From positions 88,779,566-88,843,565 of the forward strand of contig OZ024928.1 of assembly GCA_964017235.1 (NCBI GenBank): a stretch of 64,000 nt of DNA, written 5' to 3'. Below the pieces are notes generated by a model. That model was not told where the DNA came from, did no database searches, and saw only the letters and a program-made list of their open reading frames with translations. This stretch comes from Sabellastarte sp. h YS-2021. Taxonomy: Eukaryota; Annelida; Polychaeta; Sabellida; Sabellidae. Positions 1 through 12,067 of the stretch are shown here, in pieces; position 1 is the stretch's first letter, and each line of letters opens with the position of its first letter. The translations under genes were made by a program, and so were the position numbers.

Positions 1-40
1 AGTGTCTTGAAAGCAACGTTAAACCCAAATAAATAAATAG
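1..40 (+). repeat. 3' tail of a tRNA-derived SINE (truncated by window edge)
   Basis: The first 40 bases end in AACCCAAATAAATAAATAG after TTGAAAGCAACGTT. This matches the tail of the complete SINE at 9427-9661 (TTGAAAGCGACGT, then AAACCCCAAATAAACAAATA). Only the tail is visible and the body lies off the left edge. Confidence 0.7.
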
Positions 41-2640
41 ATCCAAATCATGTAGACAATTCTCCAAAGATACAATTAATAACAAGCAATAAAGTATCTG
101 CTGTATATCCAGATTTAGGACAGTCATCAGAGGAGTGACTGAAGAAGAGGCTGGAATAAAAACTTAATTAGTTGAAGAAATGAGGTCTAAGATATCCCGT
201 GGGTAATTCACTCACCTCTAAGGTAATTGAGGTTTTGGCCCTGGTCTAAAGTGAGAAAGTTGTGCTATAGATTCTCAATGCTGGATGGTTTATGCTGGAG
301 AATCTTAACTACCTAGTGAGCACTGGTATATATCTAGGACTAAACCCAGGACCAAAATAACGCAAGCTGAGTTAAATTTAGAATGTTCAAACTATAGATA
401 GTATACCCAGCATCTTATTTCCCTTGTGGCAGTCTCTGTCTCTCGCTTGATCCATTTTGACCAACAATGCCTTGGTGGATTTCTCAGACAGAATGAGGCT
501 GTGTAAGTCATCTGTGGTAATGCCAGATTCAGAAATAGAGGAAAGGCTCTTGCAAATTGGAGGGTTTCTCTATTGACTTAGCATTTGCAGAATCTGCGAC
601 AATTGACCAGTCCTAATAATAATGACTTGGGAATCATGAATTCAGTTGCTCTTTTTTAATTCTCATTTCAGGATTTTTATGGTAAATATTGCAGAAACCA
701 ATGAATGGTTTTCTTTGGTAATTATGGTTGTAAACTTGTTGCATTGATAGATATAGGACTACAGGAAATTCTTCCTAAGCCTCTTTTTAAGTGAAAGACT
801 GGTGAAAACCTTATTAAATCAAGTTACCACAAATCTATGTTTAACAAGCTATGTTGAATCAATAAATTATATTTTTATAAATATAATAACCCCAAAATAC
901 ATTTTCCGGTGCTGGTAGCTGTCAGGCTTTTTTACATGTATGTCTGCACCCTATTACATCTCTTTACTTAACCATATTTGTCCATAAATCCCATTTCTGG
1001 AATTCCTTTTAAAGACAGCTCCATTTGTATTCATCTACTTCTCTCTGCAACCTAATTTCGTTTTCTTCCTTTGTCTACTCAGCTGATTATATTTACTTTG
1101 GTACTCTAACCAAAGAAAAAAGTGTAGACCTTAGATGGAAACTTCTAATGAGGTCTTGTAATGCACGTGACTTGAAATATAGATTCCAGATTCCACTAAA
1201 ATGATAAATATCTTTCACTTTGACTTTGCATGACTAAAACTTTATTTTGGCAATGGCATTTGTGCATATTTCTTAAAAATATAATAATATACGTTAATTG
1301 TTCATAATTAATTGGACAACAAAATCCCAGTTAAATCATCATAAGACCTCCCCAATTTATAACAGGCAGGGATTATTTGAATCCTATTAAAAAGGGTGGG
1401 ATAATCAGCAAAACAATTGTGTTGCCCTGAGTGCAATAGGGCTGTTCCACTTTTGCCATCATCCTCCCCAATCGACTTACAACTTAGTAAAAATATGCAG
1501 TTCTGGAACTCCGTCTTTTCCATTGTAAACCTGGATTGGGACGTTTAGAGGGTTGTTGCTATCACCTGTCTCCCCGATAATTTCAAAAAAGAGAATCCCT
1601 GGAACTGAGCAAGAACTTGTAAGCACAAGAAGATAAACTTGACTACATTCCACAAGACCCAGAATGACCCAACCTCTGCATATTGCCATTTTCTGCACTC
1701 TGAACTCAAGAACCTGTCAAATGAGTCCTTGAAGATTTTCAAATAGAGAAATTTGCTCTGATACATAACCTTAAATGCAAGGACAGGAACCATCAGGACC
1801 AACAGATTTTACTCCAGCCAGCCATCTGCACCACATTTGGGCCCACTGCTACAGCTACAGCAACCTCAACACTCACAGCACCTCCTGCCAGAGATCAGTA
1901 GGGATGACCACAGCAATGAGGCACAGTAGATGACACCCAAAAAGTATCACCAGCAACCAGTATACAGCGTTTAGCTAAAAATTTTCAGGCCCTTTTCAAA
2001 GCGGGAAAATCATTCAAAAATAATAAAGTTGCTGGGTCTTTGAAAATGTATAAAAATAAAAAATTCCCCAATACCACTCAACAACAAGCATAAGAAACAA
2101 CAAAAAATTCACACACAAATTTTATTTGACTCCTCATAAAGGCGTGTAATATTAATAATTTTTAAATTGTCCAAAAGAAACCCCCTACAAAAAATAAAAA
2201 GGCAAAGTGTCCAGGGTTCGAACCCTGCCTCACCTCTCTCATCCAAATCCCCCCACTCAAAAAAAGTTTAAAGTTAAACTCAAATGGGGAGGTTAATCCC
2301 TGTCTCACCTCTCTCATCCAAAACAAAAAAAAAGAGATTAATATTAAAAATTCGATTTCAAGAAATTAATTCAATTTTTTGGGTAGAAGCAATGAAATTT
2401 ATTTCTCTGTAAATAATAACTTTCATACAATATTGGGGTAGGAAAAAACATAGTCAATACACTTATACTAGTTCAGAGGTTGTTGGCAGAAATCTAATAA
2501 GAAAAGAAATATAATGATACATTTTAAAAACATTAAACAAAAAAAACACAAAAACATATTGACAAGTAAAATAAATTCAATGGACATATTTGACAATATA
2601 CCATGAGGAAATATAAAAAGGTATATGAAAAATGGTGAAC
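41..2640. other. No gene recognised; AT-rich intergenic or intronic DNA
   Basis: Open frames here are short and resemble no family I recognise. At 2215-2228 there is a B-box-like GGGTTCGAACCC. It is followed by two copies, about 90 bp apart, of a CACCTCTCTCATCCAAA segment (near 2231 and 2308), which may be a decayed tRNA-like SINE. Nothing else is supported. Confidence 0.5.
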
Positions 2641-2689
2641 ATCTGACAAATTTTAAAACCATCACTGAGGTAGTTCATTTTGACTTTGC

Positions 2690-3870
2690 ACTTGTGTCAG
2701 CATAATCCAATTTTTAAGCAGTTTAAATCCTGTCCAGCTGCCAAGGTACTGCTGTTTCAGTCCAAAGTAATTTGTCAAAATTCATCTCAGCCTCTGCGAC
2801 ATTTTTCCTTTTATTATGGCAGATGGGTCCCCTGCAGCACACCTTCAATGTCCAAATCGATGTGCTCTGACTGGAATTGTTCTCTGTCTGATCTTATGAG
2901 CAGTAAACTGTGCATAACCACACAAGCTGTGATAACCACCATAACAACATTAAGCTCCTGCTGTACTGGAGAAGTATTGCAACACCCGGAATCTACTAGC
3001 TAAAATCCCAAATGCGTTTTTACCTACACTTTTCCAACAGTTGATCCAGTATTTGAAGACACACTCTTTGATACCGAAAGTTTTGCAGCAGAAGGGCTTT
3101 ATCAGCCAGGCTCTGAGGGGAAAGACATCATCTGCCAGGATATAATAATACACTTTTGGTCTGGCATCCACAAGTGACTCAGCCGGGGGGAAAGCCAATG
3201 GTGCCATCCTGAATCTTCCTCCTGAGAGCACTGTATTGAAAGATATGACTGTCCAAACCTGACCCAGCACCAGTGATGTCATAGCTGAGGAATTTATTGT
3301 CTGCATCCACTAGGGCTAGATGGACCAGTAAGAGGAAACCCATGTAATTGGGGCAGAGTATCCCCTCTCCCCTTGGACATCTCATCGGGATGTGCTTTCC
3401 ATCTAGGGACTCATTGGTATGGCACATGTTCCTTCACTCTCTGAATCACTTCTTGATCTCCTTCCATTGCTCCAGGGAAGTGGACAAGTGACTATCTTGT
3501 CTCAGTAGTGGTTGATGATGACATCACAGATCTCAGAAATGGGGTGGTTTATGGTCGATCGCCAAAACTTAAGCTATGCTAAAGTGATATGCAACTCTCT
3601 CCTGTGTCTAGATGTCTTAGTGGATAGCCAACTTCAGGCTTGTGCCGAGAGGTCCTCTAAACAAGGTTCTCTGTCTCTGCAGGTCTGGCATCAATCACTG
3701 CTCAGCCTCACTAAAGAGCTCCGGGGACATCCACATAAAGTTGTCTGATCTTCATGATACAATTCAGCAATCAGGTTCTGGTAATGACCCCTGTTCTCCC
3801 GTCTCCTGAGCCACTGCCTGATCAAAACGCCTGGTGCCCTCCTCCTTCTTTGGACAAATCTTTGAACCTC
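2690..3870 (-). pseudogene. PIF/Harbinger (HARBI1-like) transposase pseudogene
   Basis: Reading from 3870 down, broken frames give in order a segment like the HARBI1 N-terminal region (RRENRGHYQNLIAELYHED, then MSPELFSE and LQRQRTLFRG), then ESLDGKHIPMRCP, NYMGFLLLVHLALVDADNKF, ILADDVFPLRAWLIKPF and KNAFGILASRFRVL. This is the order of a DDE_Tnp_4 transposase: the first Asp in LDGKH, the second in ADDVFPL, and the family Glu of ENAFGILA. Here that Glu is Lys, so the triad is broken as well as the frame. Several in-frame stops and at least two frameshifts interrupt the roughly 1.2 kb coding length. No terminal inverted repeats or target duplication were found. Family assignment is strong from motif order; activity is excluded. 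Confidence 0.85.
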
Positions 3871-3880
3871 GTTATCATGT

Positions 3881-5319
3881 CAACTAAATTTCCTTGAAGA
3901 GTTGAAGAACTAACAGCTTTACCTGCATCAACTGATTTACTTATCAATATATCTTGATCAAAGCAGAAATGGTCAATGAATTTGACCTCTTCGGTGACCC
4001 TTATTTATAGGGATCCAGGTCAGATTCTGAGGAAATTGGGGAAAAGGGATCCGCAATGTGTCTTTTTGATATTTTTGGATTGTATACTGGATGTTTTCCA
4101 TTGTATACCTGTTAGGAGCAGTCATAAACTCAGCTGGGGCCATTGTATATTGTTTATCATCATATGCTGACTGTAAAAAATTTTCATTGGACTGGGACCT
4201 GATCACAAAACTAATCGGTAACCTATTGTAGAGATTGTAAAGCCAAAAATCTTATCGGAAAATGGATTGTAAAGCTCTACCACAATAAACCCCCCCCCCC
4301 CCCCCCCCCCCCACTGAGCCCTCAATCACAGACGACACAGCTGATCCATGGAAAATCTGAACCGGGAGGTCGGGTAACGATCAGATAACAATACTGGAAC
4401 ACCCTAAAAAGATAAGTTGTAGTTAAGTGGTATACGACGGATATATTTCAAAGTTCAACAGGGTTCGCCATCTTATGTATGGTTCACCATAAGGCATACT
4501 GCCATTGTCAAAAATGTTCAAACATTCATTTGGTGACATTTATGTCATTTCGTCTTCAGTTTCTATTGAATAGTACAGCTGAATTCAATACACTAAATAA
4601 ATTTATTGGGAAAATATCACGGATACATGTAAATAAAATACCAGCCTAAATTAGAAATACAATAATTAAACGTTTTCCATTTTCCATTACAATGAGAAAT
4701 TCTTATGTATGATTCTTTTCCACTAATATTGCTGGATATGCTGTACTTAATGACAAAGTAAAAATATTCAGGTTAAGAACGACTATGATCTCCCCATGGA
4801 CATTTGTGTATATGCTGTTTTGTTTGTCTGTTTATCTGAAAACTAAAGATTTTGGTATTTTACAGCAAATAACATCGATTAATGAAGCCAGCATTAATTT
4901 CTAATACTATTTAGACAAAAGATCGAGTCTTCATTTTAAGATCTGGTGATACTGTATTTTTGACAAAATCTAAGTGATCTACTTTGTAATTAGCAAGACC
5001 TCATAAATTATATCAACCTACGTATATACCTTGACCTTTCCATAACTTGTGTTATTTCAGACTGGTGAAAAGTATCATGTATCACCAACCACCACAAACA
5101 CTTATTGACTCCATAAAAAACACTCTTCTTATTTGAAGTAACTTAAAAACTTCTTTCCTGAATTAATTTCAAAATAAATTTAATGTGAAATGCCATAATT
5201 TCTGATGAGTCATGTGATCTCATATTCTAATACATAATTTTATTGCCCGTCCTGATGACAGAAACATGACTTCCTTTGGTAGGACAGAGGAGAAGGGTCA
5301 TAGCTGTTTATTATGACTT
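3881..5319. other. No gene recognised; contains a 23-nt poly(C) run
   Basis: The stretch holds only short frames. A pure C run sits at 4290-4312. The flanking DNA is AT-rich without recognisable repeats. Confidence 0.5.
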
Positions 5320-5605
5320 CGTCAATACTTTGTTGGTCTTTATGACCACTCCTGCTGTGTAAAACATCATGTTCCCTCTTTACCAGTGGCCATTACATGT
5401 TCTCTGGGGGCAACAGTAATAAAATCAAAAGTCTCTTTGGCCGATTACTGCCAATAAACCCCCTTCATTATTGTAGATATGCCTATGACTAGTCTGGTAT
5501 CCAGAATGAGGAAAGAATCCCAGTTGTCTCTCTCATAGGGAATACAAATAAACTTATCAAGGATCCGCCATGTTGTGAAAGGGATGATTAGCACTGGCAA
5601 TGCAT
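5320..5605 (+). repeat. Dispersed repeat, copy 1 of an unknown family
   Basis: The core AAAGTCTCTTTGGCCGATTA followed by CTGCCAATAAACCC, and later ATCAAGGATCCGCCATG, aligns with 8240-8525 in the same orientation (CTCTTTGGCAGATTACTACC, ATCAAAGATCTACCATG). The copies look about 70-75% alike by eye and have indels. No coding signature or terminal structure was seen, so the class is unknown. Confidence 0.6.
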
Positions 5606-7324
5606 TGACAATAGTTGTACTAGTAAGCTGTGCAGATTGCAATATATTTATGAAAGGAGTGGCATTAGTTTGACAAACATAATAAACTGCAGAGGCCTCA
5701 GGAGATGGCGTGGAAAGAAAAGATTAAAAAAAAATAACCAAAACAAGTTGCTTTTAAAATACTTACTTTTTACATACGAAGGTATTATGGCGTATTTACA
5801 TTTTTGCTCACTTCCATTTTAATTATTTGTCCACAGGACAACATATTTCACAAAGAAACTGCATATATTTCGCCACACATTTTGGTCATATATTTTGCAT
5901 GCATTTGACGTGGAACATCCTATCTGTATAATGAAGTATTGACAATCAAAAGTGTATTAAACATATATTAAGGAAGAATAATTTCAGAACTTCCATTTTT
6001 TATGCAAATCATTAAATGTCAGGGAAATAACAGGTTATACATAAAGATCACTTCGATCTGTATGATCATGAATGGATATCTTATTAGCTTTATTGTTCTT
6101 ATCAAACCATATTCACAACAGTAACCATTATTAAATTGCCAAAACATAAAAAAACAAATCCACCTATAACATGTAATAAGTAAATATTTAAGAGACAAGT
6201 TTGGGGCCACAAAATTATGTGTCTAACTTGAAGCATGATGAACTCTGTACTTTGCTTTTGAATACACAGTTTTAGGGTTTCTGTCTCTATCTAGAGAGGG
6301 TTCAAATACCCTTTCAACAAGCTATCACAATGAGGAAAAGCATCTTAGTGGCTGCATCATTCCCACATTTGTATTCAACAAGGGCAGTCTCTAATGGAAT
6401 GACTCCTTTAGCACTCTATGCAAAGAGCCTATTTGCTATACATCCTTCCGCGCAAAGAAAGACAGAAACAAAGATCACATATTTGCCAATGTTACTTAAT
6501 TTTATTTTAACTTTATATAAAGAATTCAAGAATACTATCAACACAATTTTTTTTCCAAATTTTAAGTTGTTGTGTTTTCCCTGGTTTAAGAATATGAATT
6601 GATTTCTGCTTTATTGAAATTTGAGTTCAGATCTTTAACGTTATGGGAGATTAATAATAATTTATTTTGGAGAGAGACTGTTTTTTTTTTTTTTTTTTTT
6701 TTTGAAACTCCAGGTTTGCCTTCATATCATTGGGCATGTCGCTCTTTGATGTCAACTCCCACGAGTTTAAAATATGACGAGTAGTTATCTTTCAAAAGTC
6801 ATGCATAATCCATGGCCTTCTTTTTCACTATAACATTGGTAGTGAACAAGTGAGGCATATAGTTTTCATGGTTTACACTTGATGCAACATAAAGATTTTA
6901 CAAAAAAAAAAAACATTCAACCAACTATGACTGTCAGTACTTTGGTCTGAGTAGACGAAAAGAGGCAGACATGTCAGTAACAGTTGATATGCTGTAGAAC
7001 AAAAAGAATTTGATTTTTTTGTCTTTATTTTATGTGTCAATATTTTATCCAATTTTTATGCATTTTTTCCATAATAATGACTTCTGTGGCACAAAGACAG
7101 AGGGAGATCATCCAGCTTTGGTGTGTAAAAAAACAGCAAAGAGCAACAATTTTATTTATTTCCCTCAACTCCAAAACATCGAGTCTCTGGAGTTTTTCCC
7201 TATTTTTCACAATTTTCTTTTGTTCAGTACAACCTGAAGGCATGCTTTTGTGTATTTTCTGAGGCATTGCTTCTGTATTTAGTGTTTTATTTTATGTTTT
7301 ATGCCTCATACCATTATATTGATT
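5606..7324. other. No gene recognised
   Basis: AT-rich DNA with a poly(T) run near 6681-6703 and a poly(A) run near 6901-6913. Short frames on both strands show no family motifs. Confidence 0.5.
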
Positions 7325-7509
7325 ATATAGTGACGGGTAGTTGGAAGGACAAAAGAAACCACCACATATTGTTGAACAAGGTTCTGTACTGTAAACCACC
7401 TTGCAACGACAACCAGCTATTAGCTACCCACTTGACACTGGATTGGGTTTGAAACTCCGATCTCAGAGATGGGAGGCGGTGTGTTACCACTGCGCCACCA
7501 TGTGTGGCA
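7325..7509 (-). mobile_element. tRNA-derived SINE, degenerate, minus orientation
   Basis: Read on the minus strand from 7509 it begins ACATGGTGGCGCAGTGGTAA (box A region), then GGAGTTTCAAACCC (degenerate box B), then GGTTTACAGTACAGAACCTT, and ends near CCTTCCAACTACCCGTCA. The same series of blocks occurs in the intact copy at 9427-9661, so both belong to one family. The AAATAAA-type tail is missing here. Confidence 0.75.
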
Positions 7510-8239
7510 ACATTTTTAGGATGTGACAGTTTTTTCATAATGTTTGAAAAACCTGCCATGGCCTTTCACATTCTGAACTAGAATGTACATGACAGTGGGG
7601 TGAAGGGGGATGCCTTACAGGTTGCCTCGGACCTTCGTCAACTCGGCACCCGTCAACTCGAACCCACTTTTATGCAAACTTGGCCTCTTCTAAAAATCAT
7701 CCCTACCAAGTTAATAAATTGATCCTGTCTTTAATATATATTTCTTAAGTATGCATCATGTAATAATAATGTATTATGAGTTTTAAGAGATAAATTTGCA
7801 TGAAAATGGTTTATGGAAGGTACAATTTTACAAGTGATGGCTACATTATTAAAGCTGTTACCAATGGATTCGATAAAACACTTTTGTACATATTACTATT
7901 ATTGTGTAAACCTGATTCAAGATTATGTGTTTCTATTATATACAGGATTAAAAACGGTAAACAATTGAATGGGGCCGAGTTTGCATATATGGATCCGAGT
8001 TGGCGGGGCCGAGTTGGCAAAGGTCCGAGTTGACCAGTTTCCTGTGTGTTGGGGCCACAAGCAACAATTGTAATTTTAGCTGAGTAAAAGCATAAACTAA
8101 CATTATAACTCCTGGACCATCTTTTGCTCCATCAAGTCCAAGGCTCTCAATAGACCTGGAATAAAATCCCCTTGATGCCAACACCACGTTATTTGTTTTA
8201 CCATAACTAGAGTCATAATTGGACGCTGGGACCCTCCAT
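7510..8239. other. No gene recognised
   Basis: Two short clusters near 7630-7680 and 7975-8035 repeat the words CGTCAACTCG and GGCCGAGTT/GTCCGAGTTG. They may be a small local duplication. No coding or RNA feature is supported. Confidence 0.4.
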
Positions 8240-8525
8240 CTTAATTTGTGTGCTGTACTGTGTGACTTCTCTACATTTGTATATTGACATGACAATCCTT
8301 TGTGATTATTACATGCCCTCTTGGGACAGAAGTAATAAAAGCAAAAGTCTCTTTGGCAGATTACTACCAATAAACCCACTCATTATTGGAGATAGACCCG
8401 TGACTGTAATTAGCCTCCCCTGTTGGAAAGAGGAATTCCTCTCTTGGGGAGGCTAGAAGAGGGCCCATATTTTCTTCTATCAAAGATCTACCATGATGCA
8501 AAAAGGAGATAATAGCTTGCCTTAT
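8240..8525 (+). repeat. Dispersed repeat, copy 2 of the family at 5320-5605
   Basis: Aligns with 5320-5605 over the block AAAAGTCTCTTTGGCAGATT, followed by the AATAAACCCACTCATTATTG block and the ATCAAAGATCTACCATG block. It lies directly upstream of the 8620-8695 repeat fragment. The family is unidentified. Confidence 0.6.
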
Positions 8526-8619
8526 ATAGAAGTATTACTTTTAATTAGCTTTGGCGACACAAAGCTAGACTGTGTCTCTTTCTGATATTGATAGCTGTTT
8601 ATCTGATAACTGTTTGATA

Positions 8620-8695
8620 TCTCAGTCCCCAACCCCGAAGACAGAAACACACTACTGTGGGTACCATTTTATTATTATATAATATATATTAACAT
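8620..8695 (+). repeat. 3' end fragment of the repeat family also at 9130-9730 and 52128-52510
   Basis: CAGTCCCCAACCCCGAAGAC, then GTGGGTACCATTTTATTATT and an AT microsatellite, match the minus-strand end of the 52128-52510 copy (CAGTCCCCAACCCCCAAGGC, then GTGGGTACCATTTTATTATA). The shared end in a TA-rich microsatellite marks a consistent 3' terminus. Confidence 0.6.
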
Positions 8696-9129
8696 GTGAT
8701 AAATACAATACTAATACTAAAGTATATATACAAATCAGTTAAAAGACATGTAGAAGTTTTTGATGTAAAAGTCCAGTTCATGTATAATAAGATATAATCA
8801 TTAATGTAACATTAAAGGCTGCAAAAATTACTTCAGGCAGCCAAGTTGAGAAAAGTAGGATTTGACAATTTAACATACTTAGAAAATGCCACTTTAAAAT
8901 ACACAGAGTAGTGGGAATGACCTTACATGACCTCGGGGTGCACTTGAACCCCAGCAGAATGGGAGGCAATGCAAAGGCCAAAAAGCCAAGGACAAAACAG
9001 GGACAAGTTTTAATGAAAACATGCCCATTTTGACAAGGGTCAAACCAAACCCAAGTTTACATTAAAATGACTAAGAATCAAGTTTCATAGAACAAAAAAA
9101 TAAGCATGACATGATATGCAACCCAATAA

Positions 9130-9735
9130 ACCCTCTCCCCAGACTGACAGAAGTGAGAGTTCGAATCCGGGGAAGGGTGGGAGGAGAAAATTCTATTTAT
9201 GTTCATCCTTCAAGTATCAAGTTTACACTAAAGTTAAGATTCCAGAAAAAAACAATGTCACACCAAGGACCAATGAAATTAAATTGTTTGTCTGTTGTCC
9301 CTAGAAACTGAGCAAAAGTTTTTAGGTGCCAGGAATTGTGTCATAAGGGGTCAACATAGAACTACTAGACTGGTACCCATACCACCAACCAGTTGTCACA
9401 GAACTTTTAACCCACACTACCTTGGGGGGGCCACGGTGGCAGAGTGATAACACTCTTGCCTCCCACCTCTGCGGCCGGGGTTCGATCCCCGTCATGGCCG
9501 TAAGTGGGAAAGCTGGTAGTTGCTTGCCGTTGGTCGGCAGTTTACAGTACAGAACCCTAGCGAACTATATGTACTGGTTTCCTCAGCCCTTCCAACTACC
9601 CATCGTGATATGACCTGTACAGTGTTGAAAGCGACGTAAAAACCCCAAATAAACAAATAAACACACTACCTTGGGAGGACGACTGACACCTGAGTCGCCA
9701 AAACAACCCAAGCGATTATCTTTCCTGAAGTAACC
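9130..9735 (+). repeat. Dispersed repeat interrupted by a SINE
   Basis: Blocks GGGAAGGGTGGGAGGAGAAA, AAACTGAGCAAAAGTTTTTAG and AGACTGGTACCCA occur in the same order as on the minus strand of 52128-52510 (GGGAAGGGAGGGTGGGAGAT, GACTGAGCAAACTTCTAGG, AGACTGGTACCCA). The repeat is split by the SINE at 9427-9661 and continues with GAGTCGCCAAAACAACCCAAG, which matches the other copy's GGTCGCCCAAACAACCCAAG. Confidence 0.65.
9427..9661 (+). mobile_element. Complete tRNA-derived SINE with 14-bp target-site duplication
   Basis: The 5' tRNA-like head has a box A (GGCAGAGTGATAACACTC) and a T-arm/box B that folds perfectly (CGGGGTTCGATCCCCG). It is followed by a tRNA-unrelated body (TTTACAGTACAGAACCCT) and a tail TTGAAAGCGACGTAAAAACC with AAATAAACAAATAAA. 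The duplication CACACTACCTTGGG stands at 9413-9426 and 9662-9675, which fixes both borders. It would be transcribed by RNA polymerase III and mobilised by a partner LINE. Related copies lie at 1-40 and 7325-7509. I cannot assign a published family name from memory. Confidence 0.9.
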
Positions 9736-11739
9736 ACACTTTTAATACCATTGTTTATAGCCAGTTCTCCATTCCAGCCTTATCCATTCTGATTTCTATT
9801 AGGTCAATGAAAGTTAAAATATTGGATTTTTTACATTTGAAATTATTGTCATTCAATAGCCCTTTTGAAGTTTCAAAATATCCCATTATATTTCGAGTGA
9901 GATACCTATGTAAAAATATTCACAGTTGTGTGAGACTTGCCGCTGTGGTGCACCCTGTAAAAGTAGGACAAAATAATCCAAATTGTAGAATCTACCAGTT
10001 TTGTATCAGGGTTGTAATATACCATTATGTTATCTAATTCTGGTCACTTATGTTCAAAGTGTAAATATTATTAATACCACAGTTCCTCTGTTGCAGGTTT
10101 TCCTCCCAGCAGTCCTGAGTTTGTTTATGGGAGTAACATTGATTTTTGGGGCTCAAGAAGAAGGTTGGGTGCACAAGCATACTAGCCATGGCCAACTGTC
10201 CAGTTTTTTAAACATGTTAAAAAAAACTTTGAGAGTGATGCATGTGTGATCCTGATCTTATTAGTCGTAAGCTGCCTATCACTAATCATGGACTTCTATT
10301 ACTTGTCTTACGGGTATTAAGAATTATGCTATGTGGTGATACAACTAATCTTGCACACAATACTGTAAAATGCAGCCGAGTAATCTTGTCTAGTAACTAA
10401 TAAGCTTAGTCATACCAATCCACTGATTTATACACAAGAGTTATTGGTATCTTGTTATAAATTAGTTGGAACAGTTAGAAGCATTTTGTAAAACTTATCT
10501 GTTGGTCAGCTTCCCCAAGTTGTAAATTGGATGGAAGTTGTGTGTGTGTGTGGGGGGGGGGGGGGTACAATAAGTCTTTGAGATGGACCTTGATGTGTAA
10601 CATTGTTACTTAGCTTACTAAATTTGGAACTTGGTACAAGACTTAACATCCTTATTGAACAGAAAGACTCCTCCATATCAGGGTTTATTTTTAAAGTGGA
10701 TACATATTGACTAAAGCACTATTTGTGATAACAATGGGAAGTAAAAACAAGCAGAAGCAATGCCCGACAGCTGTCAACAGCTTTTAATATGACCATACTT
10801 CACAAGATGGCAGCCCATATACATAATGCTGTCTGAGACTGAAATTGGTCGCAAGATTTGTTTACAAACTTGAGTCAACTTTGCAATAAGTTGCATAATT
10901 TTTACAGCTCCATATAGTTTGTCGTTATGAATAAAATATCAAAGTATCTCAATAAAATCAACTAATGTCTATCTGAAACGTTGGCCAGGGTGTTTAATAC
11001 CATGTTAAGAAAAAATATTAGCTTAATATAAGTTTGACAATTTCAGATTTGTATTAAACATTCTTTGGGAAAATTTATGAATATTTTAATGGTTGTAGCT
11101 CATTAAAGACAAAACGTCTCATCATATTTTTCATTAAAAACAAGAAAAATGAACTTATCTTATATGATAAATGAGGAACAGTCAAAGGTTCTCAAGTAGT
11201 TTTAATCATTTTATTGATTTGCCATCAGTGGCATTTAGAAACCCAAACAGGTATCCAAAACACTTGGTCTGTTCAATGAGGTTTCTGAGAAATTCAGGTA
11301 TACAAAGATAAGTGAGTGACATGTCAAAAACATAAAAATATAGATGTAAGCAAAGGTTTTAGGTAAGTGACCGAAACCACCTCATTGAACGGTAAAAGCT
11401 TTTCCACTGCTGCACACTGGGTAGGCTTTTATCGAATTTATAGTGGATGCATCTGGCAGATGAGAAGTGTTTTTATGGAGGGAGCTTTTAGTGGATAACC
11501 ATCCATTTCAAGAAATTCATATCATTTCTGTCAAGCACTAAATTCCTTTTATTCCGTTGTTACAACTTTGAAAGTTTTACCTTAAGCTTAAATACAACAA
11601 TTTGGACCCATGAGTCTGACTTCAGACTCAGTCTTATAAAATAAAAAAAATTTCATACATGTATTGAAATGTGCATATTTGATACAGCCATATACAATCA
11701 CTGTGAGATTGAACAGGATACTCTTTTCAGTCTTTATAA
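9736..11739. other. No gene recognised; one possible membrane-segment exon
   Basis: At about 10098 a plausible acceptor (TTCCTCTGTTGCAG) is followed by an open frame of about 50 codons with a hydrophobic run (VFLPAVLSLFMGVTLIFGA). No donor and no family match are seen, so it is not called as a gene. A (TG)n/poly(G) microsatellite lies at 10539-10565. The rest is AT-rich without repeats I recognise. Confidence 0.4.
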
Positions 11740-11800
11740 AAGTCCCTTTTAATACAGCACTAGGTTCGAGCCCAACACAACAGAGGTGAGAATAAACATT
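11740..11800 (-). repeat. 3' part of a tRNA-like SINE split by the L1/Tx1 LINE
   Basis: On the minus strand, directly after the LINE poly(A) tail, the sequence runs AATGTTTATTCTCA (target duplication), CCTCTGTTGTG, and GGGCTCGAACCTAG, which is a box-B-like element. It joins to the box-A half at 16877-16918. Confidence 0.65.
11787..11800. repeat. Target-site duplication, copy 1 (LINE 3' side)
   Basis: TGAGAATAAACATT on the plus strand is identical to 16877-16890. It abuts the poly(T) that is the LINE poly(A) tail on the minus strand, so it is the hallmark of target-primed reverse transcription. The last two T's could belong to either the tail or the duplication. Confidence 0.85.
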
Positions 11801-11825
11801 TTTTTTTTTTTTTTTAATATATATC

Positions 11826-11831
11826 TTTATT
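11826..11831 (-). promoter_or_regulatory. AATAAA polyadenylation signal of the LINE
   Basis: AATAAA on the minus strand, 10 nt before the start of the 15-17 nt A tail, as expected for an mRNA-derived retrotransposon end. Confidence 0.8.
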
Positions 11832-12067
11832 GGCCTTTTAGTGCAAAAACCCGGGAAGGCAAGGGTTCAAACCTTCCATCAGGTGGGTTACATGTGCTTG
11901 TCATGTTTGTTCTGACATTATCCCACTTTTATTATACATGCAATAAACAAAAATTCAATCATCCACCAAACACATCACATGCAATTGTTTATGAAACTAT
12001 ATAGCTGTAGCCAACTGTACTGCACTCAATTTTACAATAAGTTGAAGAACCAGTTTAAGTAAACTTT

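Noticed and set aside
1308..1802. Overlapping minus-strand frames at the left end
   Set aside because: No shared family motif and no splice sites linking them; treated as chance.
7948..8379. 143-codon minus-strand frame
   Set aside because: It lies across the dispersed repeat shared with 5320-5605, where the frame is not conserved; codon texture is not convincing.
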